A program made the position numbers and the translations under genes. From positions 81,411 through 108,201 of the forward strand of contig PBKF01000015.1 in NCBI GenBank assembly GCA_002722105.1: a DNA stretch of 26,791 bases. Direction: 5' to 3'. Under the pieces are notes generated by a model. That model saw only the letters and a program-made list of their open reading frames with translations. It was not told where the DNA came from and made no database searches. Origin of the DNA: Fidelibacterota bacterium. GTDB lineage: Bacteria; Marinisomatota; Marinisomatia; Marinisomatales; UBA1611. Positions 23,138-26,791 of the stretch are shown here, piece after piece (position 1 is the first letter of the stretch; the number at the start of each line of letters is the position of its first letter).

Positions 23138-25510
23138 TCAAAACTCCCAAGTAAAACCAATGGTCGGAATAATTGGAAATAGGCTGATTATTTCTTCCCT
23201 TATTTTTCCTTCATCGGGTTCATCAACATTTGGCTCACCTGGGTCAGGCTTACCATTACCTGCCCCTATTTTATCTTCTCCAACACCAATATCATGCTGG
23301 TTTATATCCCAATCATCATCGTCATCCAAACCATTATATGTATTACCTAACCTGTACACCTTTCTAAATGGATTCTTACGATTGAATGTGTTAATTATTT
23401 GGAAGTAAACATCAACGTTCGTTTTACCAAATTTAGCATGATATACTGCACCAATATCTAATCTGCTATAGGGTTCATATCTAGCTGAGTTTCTAGACCC
23501 AGGTATTGTACGAAAGATTTCTTCCGGACTTTCAGGGAATTTTTGAATATAATACCCTAATATTGGTGTGTAAGCCTGACCTGATTGCAGAGCCAATCGC
23601 CAGTTCACTTCCCACTTATCATTAAACTGATAATTTCCGAGTGCACTGAAAGCATGCGTCCTATCCCAATTAGTAAAATATTCTTTTTCACCATCGTCAT
23701 AAATGCTATTCATTATTTTTCTTGATACAGAGAAAGTATAAGCTAGCCAGCCACTGAGTTTACCCGCCATTTTTTGTCCAAAAATTTCTAATCCATATGC
23801 GTAACCGTTAGCAGGTGTAACGATAGATGCCAAACTTTCATCATCTACCTGGGCATCTGTTGATGACCTTGTTTCTTCATAGGTTAATAAGTTTTTTAAA
23901 TCTTTATAATAGCCTTCAATCTGTAGCTTGTATGTATTTCTAAAATATTCTTCATATCCCAGAACAACCTGTATAGACTTACCTGGATTCACAGAGTTGT
24001 CCACAGCGATCCAGTTATCAAGTATTGGAGCATTGAAATCATCCTGGAATGTGCTGATAAATTGATGGTAGTTACCTACAGAAAAGTTGATATACCTGTC
24101 ATCTGTAAGTAAATATTTAATCCCAAGACGAAAGTCAGGGTACAAAGAATCTGGATAAACACTGTATCTATTTATTCTGATTCCCGGTTCAATGATAAAT
24201 AAATCATTTTTTTCATTCTTTGCTTTAAAGTAAAAAGCAGACTCACTAGGAGATGTTATAATTTCAAACTGCGTTGAATCTTGAAATTTATTAGTGTATT
24301 CAAATCCTAAATTTTTAAATTGATAACCAAATTTGAATTTCGTTTCAGATGATACAAACCAAGAGAAATCTCCTGAAAGAGTTTTATCATCAATTTCATT
24401 ATAACTTACTAATCCTCCAGAACCACCTAGACCAAAGCTTGTAAAGAACATACTGTTCGCAGCAAGAAAGTTTCCAATAAATTTTTCATTGAATACACGT
24501 CTATAATGCCCACTTATCGTATTATTACCCCATCTACCATCAAGGCCAAAGGTATCGAAAATAATATCATCGATTCCTGAATAATAACTAACAGAGATCC
24601 TGTCTTTAGGTGAAAGATCAGAAAAAATATGTCCTTGGATATCGTAAAAGTAATACGGGGGAATATTATCGGCTGTACTGGCAGGTAGAACCTTGGGAAG
24701 TAGTATATCAAAATATGTTCTGCGGCCTGACAAAATCCAGGCTCCTTTGTAAGAAGGGCCCTCGAGGGTAGTCTGGGCCGAGAGCAAAGATAAATTTGCT
24801 TTACCGTTAAACTTATTTCTATTTCCTTCTCGACTGATGACATTTAGAACTGCTGATAGTCGTCCACCGTATTCTGCATTGTAAGCCCCCTTAATCAATT
24901 CTGCTTCTTTTACACCGTCAACAATAAAGTTAGAAAATACACCACCCAAGTGAGATGGATTATAAACAGTAATACCATCAAGCATAATCAGATTTTGGTC
25001 AGTATTACCCCCTCTTATAACAAGACCGGTGCTGTATTCTGAAGTTGTTAGAACACCGGGCAGAGCTTGGATAGTACGGAATAAGTCTGGCTCAGCGAGT
25101 GCCGGAGCAGATTTCATCATCCTAGGGCTTAAATTTATTTTACTTGGCTGTATATTATATTTTCTCTGGATTTTTTCAGCTGTAACATCGACTTCATTCA
25201 ACTCAAGAAGTTCTTGTTTAAGTTGGATATCCAGATTAAGAGATTCACTTCGGCCTATTATGATTGATTGTTTAGAAAGCTCGAATCCTACATATGAAAC
25301 AATGATATCATATTCTCCTGACACTATATCTTGTAAAATGTAGTATCCATTGTAATCTGTAGCCATTCCTTGACCTGTCTGCTGAATAAATACATTAGCA
25401 CCTATTAAAGCTTCTCCGGATGAAGAGTCAGTTACAAAACCTGTGATAATTCCACCTTGAGCTAATAAAATTGATATATGTAATAAAAATGATAGAAAAA
25501 TTCTTGACAT
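23138..25510 (-). CDS. TonB-dependent outer-membrane receptor with carboxypeptidase-regulatory-like domain
   Basis: A 790-residue protein. Signal peptide 1-18; a CarboxypepD_reg-like domain at about 20-98 (GFVTDSSSGEALIGANVFI, SYVGFELSK); plug domain at about 120-230 (TIQALPGVLTTSEYSTGLVIRGG, LDGITVYNPSHLGGVFSNF, KGAYNAEYGGRLSAVLNV); then a beta-barrel to the C-terminus, which ends FTWEF with the aromatic last residue expected for barrel assembly. Near the C-terminus, about 727-769, is an unusually acidic Asp/Gly/Pro-rich segment (GLDDDDDWD and GNGKPDPGEP) that may be a calcium-binding extracellular loop. It imports a ligand across the outer membrane using TonB energy. The SDR gene upstream ends six bases before its start, and the DUF4249 gene follows two bases after its stop. 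It shares an operon with a small protein and the SDR. Confidence 0.92.
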   Translation of the reverse strand: MSRIFLSFLLHISILLAQGGIITGFVTDSSSGEALIGANVFIQQTGQGMATDYNGYYILQDIVSGEYDIIVSYVGFELSKQSIIIGRSESLNLDIQLKQELLELNEVDVTAEKIQRKYNIQPSKINLSPRMMKSAPALAEPDLFRTIQALPGVLTTSEYSTGLVIRGGNTDQNLIMLDGITVYNPSHLGGVFSNFIVDGVKEAELIKGAYNAEYGGRLSAVLNVISREGNRNKFNGKANLSLLSAQTTLEGPSYKGAWILSGRRTYFDILLPKVLPASTADNIPPYYFYDIQGHIFSDLSPKDRISVSYYSGIDDIIFDTFGLDGRWGNNTISGHYRRVFNEKFIGNFLAANSMFFTSFGLGGSGGLVSYNEIDDKTLSGDFSWFVSSETKFKFGYQFKNLGFEYTNKFQDSTQFEIITSPSESAFYFKAKNEKNDLFIIEPGIRINRYSVYPDSLYPDFRLGIKYLLTDDRYINFSVGNYHQFISTFQDDFNAPILDNWIAVDNSVNPGKSIQVVLGYEEYFRNTYKLQIEGYYKDLKNLLTYEETRSSTDAQVDDESLASIVTPANGYAYGLEIFGQKMAGKLSGWLAYTFSVSRKIMNSIYDDGEKEYFTNWDRTHAFSALGNYQFNDKWEVNWRLALQSGQAYTPILGYYIQKFPESPEEIFRTIPGSRNSARYEPYSRLDIGAVYHAKFGKTNVDVYFQIINTFNRKNPFRKVYRLGNTYNGLDDDDDWDINQHDIGVGEDKIGAGNGKPDPGEPNVDEPDEGKIREEIISLFPIIPTIGFTWEF

Positions 25511-25516
25511 AAATGA

Positions 25517-26473
25517 TTATTCCCCTAAATAATTTAAATTTTCAATATTAAATGGGGTTGGTTCTATTTCATATTTTTCGAAAATTTCTTTTGAATCACA
25601 TATACTACCCTTCACAAGGTCATTTAATTGGTCTTTACCTGCAGGGAACCACTCAAATCCATCAAGTAATCCAGCTATGGTAGTTATTAGAGAAATTGGA
25701 GTTGGTAACATGAAAACTCTTTGCCCCGTTGCACTTGCTATTGATTTGACAATTTCATTCCACGTAACATCACGCAAACCACCAAGTAATATTGTTTGGC
25801 CAATAGTACTTTCATCAAATAGAATTTTAACAAAGATCTTAGCTACATCCTTTACATGTATCATACTTAAAGCGTAATTGCCGGAATCTAGCGGATTTAA
25901 TCCAGTGAAAAATGAAGGAGCGGGAAAGGGTAGAAACTTTGGGTATGGTACTAGATTTAGCATTAGCTTATCAAGCATCATGCAAAATTCAGGTCTATCT
26001 TCACCACGAGGATCACCAAATAATGATGACGGACGCATGATTGTCCATTGAAGTTCTGTATTTTTTATTACCTGTTCTGATAAAAATTTTGCCTGCATAT
26101 AATTCGAACCATTTGGATCAGGGCTTGCTCCAAGTGCACTCATTAATAGAAAGCGTTTTACACCTAATTCTTGGGCAATTTCTGCAATTCTTTGACTTCC
26201 TCTAAATTGTAGTTTGTCATTTGTTAAGTCTCTTTTTGGGAATTCTCTGATTAAAGCAATCAGATAAATGACCGCTTCACATCCATTAAGTGTCTCTCTA
26301 ATCGAGTTATCATCTTCTATGCTGCCCTTTACCGTTTCACATTTTTCTTGTTGGATTACCTTACTTTCAGAACCGCCTCTTACAAGTAATCTTGGGATAT
26401 GTTCATTATGAATCAATTCATCAACGATGTAAGAGCCGACATAGCCGGTGCCACCAAAAATAGCCACTTTCAT
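25517..26473 (-). CDS. Atypical SDR NAD(P)-binding protein (NAD-dependent epimerase/NDUFA9-like)
   Basis: At 318 residues, the N-terminal VAIFGGTGYVGSYIV has the GGTGYxG nucleotide-binding motif at 7-13. Later come CEAVIYLIAL, S112 in FLLMSALGAS, the YxxxK pair Y125/K129 in NYMQAKFLSE, and TIMRPSSLFGDP. This is the extended/atypical SDR group that includes complex I subunit NDUFA9, YfcH-like and NmrA-like proteins; some members are redox sensors or assembly proteins rather than enzymes. NAD(P) binding is likely; the substrate is unknown. No signal peptide. Its ATG overlaps the stop of the 64-codon gene (ATGA, 26470-26473), and the receptor starts six bases after its stop. Membership of an operon with an outer-membrane receptor is unusual for this family. 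Confidence 0.88.
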   Translation of the reverse strand: MKVAIFGGTGYVGSYIVDELIHNEHIPRLLVRGGSESKVIQQEKCETVKGSIEDDNSIRETLNGCEAVIYLIALIREFPKRDLTNDKLQFRGSQRIAEIAQELGVKRFLLMSALGASPDPNGSNYMQAKFLSEQVIKNTELQWTIMRPSSLFGDPRGEDRPEFCMMLDKLMLNLVPYPKFLPFPAPSFFTGLNPLDSGNYALSMIHVKDVAKIFVKILFDESTIGQTILLGGLRDVTWNEIVKSIASATGQRVFMLPTPISLITTIAGLLDGFEWFPAGKDQLNDLVKGSICDSKEIFEKYEIEPTPFNIENLNYLGE

Positions 26474-26664
26474 GAAAGATCAACCTCAACAAAATCATTT
26501 AAATTTCTATTAAAAATATTTTTTGAGAAAAATTCATTGATTATATTTTTAAGATCTTCAGACTTGTATATCTTCGTAAGATTCTCCTGAAGTGAAAAAA
26601 AATCAAGTCCTTTCTCGAAAGGGGGCTTTATAACTCGACTAGCTTTTATTTTATAAATATTCAT
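26470..26664 (-). CDS. Small protein of 64 residues, first gene of the SDR-receptor operon
   Basis: An ATG at 26662-26664 opens a 64-codon frame whose TGA stop overlaps the ATG of the SDR gene (ATGA, 26470-26473), the same tight coupling seen elsewhere in this window, which is the main reason to believe it is translated. The protein is soluble-looking and charged, rich in Lys, Asn and Phe, with no signal peptide, membrane helix or cysteine. The middle (LQENLTKIYKSEDLKNIINEFFS) could be one amphipathic helix. I do not recognise a family. No Shine-Dalgarno sequence is visible. The tandem-repeat operator candidate lies 40 bp upstream, so this gene seems to be the leader of the operon. Confidence 0.6.
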   Translation of the reverse strand: MNIYKIKASRVIKPPFEKGLDFFSLQENLTKIYKSEDLKNIINEFFSKNIFNRNLNDFVEVDLS

Positions 26665-26703
26665 TAAGAAAAATTAAAGTTACTATAATGTATAAACAAT
26701 AAT

Positions 26704-26740
26704 GTTATGAGCGTTATGAGCGTTTAATATTATTTGTCAA
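26704..26740 (-). promoter_or_regulatory. Promoter with tandem direct-repeat operator upstream of the small-ORF/SDR/receptor operon
   Basis: GTTATGAGC occurs twice, head-to-tail (26704-26712 and 26713-26721), 40 bp from the small gene's start; a weaker third copy, GTTTAATAT, may follow at 26722-26730. On the minus strand a perfect TTGACA lies at 26740-26735, and 16 bases on is CATAAC (26718-26713), inside the repeat, so the repeat may cover the -10 box. An alternative -10, TATAGT, lies at 26687-26682, which would put the repeat near -35 instead. The rest of the sequence to 26791 shows no gene that I can support. Confidence 0.55.
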
Positions 26741-26791
26741 TTTTATATTGTATTGATCAAATACTGAATCTTATTCACTCCGTACAGACTG

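Noticed and set aside
23136..23150. Upstream extension of the DUF4249 gene to a TTG at 23150
   Set aside because: The ATG at 23133-23135 has a GGGAG ribosome site eight bases upstream and starts the lipoprotein signal directly.

Overview
The window looks like a chromosome segment from a low-GC marine bacterium of the Fibrobacterota-Chlorobiota-Bacteroidota (FCB) superphylum, most likely Candidatus Marinimicrobia (SAR406) or a close relative. Pointers are a secreted protein ending in a YPNPFNPST-type C-terminal sorting domain, a gingipain-family (C25) protease, a TonB-dependent receptor with an N-terminal carboxypeptidase-regulatory-like domain followed by a DUF4249 lipoprotein, a DUF5916 outer-membrane protein, a short-form AMP nucleosidase, weak Shine-Dalgarno signals and AT-rich DNA. 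The taxonomic call is inference. I see no insertion sequence, phage, integrase or CRISPR array.

Layout. 1-2.4 kb: 5' part of a GNAT acetyltransferase (minus), then divergent hemW (plus), which converges on an xth-amn pair (minus; exonuclease III and AMP nucleosidase share an ATGA overlap). 3.3-4.7 kb: plus-strand block with a membrane zinc-ribbon protein, a monothiol CGFS glutaredoxin, tRNA-Glu(UUC) with a strong terminator, and a DUF2231 membrane protein. 4.7-12.2 kb: minus-strand envelope and secretion genes (DUF5916 protein, NicO-family metal transporter, C25 protease with dockerin-like end, GT2 glycosyltransferase). 12.4-15.3 kb: sugar-phosphate nucleotidyltransferase, a MerR/CarH-like regulator and a YceI-like lipoprotein. 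15.5-19.1 kb: a large secreted CotH-kinase protein (plus). 19.1-21.9 kb: overlapping sodium:solute symporter and GHMP sugar kinase (minus). 22.0-26.7 kb: a compact minus-strand operon of a 64-residue protein, an atypical SDR oxidoreductase, a TonB-dependent receptor and a DUF4249 lipoprotein.

The most interesting signal is regulatory. The regulator at 13683-14567 has the CarH/LitR architecture (MerR-type HTH, helical bundle, B12-binding-like Rossmann domain), but the residues expected to hold and photosense cobalamin appear to be replaced. About 40 bp upstream of its start codon lies a tandem direct repeat (consensus GTTATGAGC), and the same tandem element lies at almost the same distance upstream of the operon starting at 26664. 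CarH- and BldC-type HTH proteins bind direct repeats head-to-tail, so I propose that this protein controls itself and the small-ORF/SDR/receptor/DUF4249 operon. This is a sequence-based hypothesis, not a demonstrated regulon.
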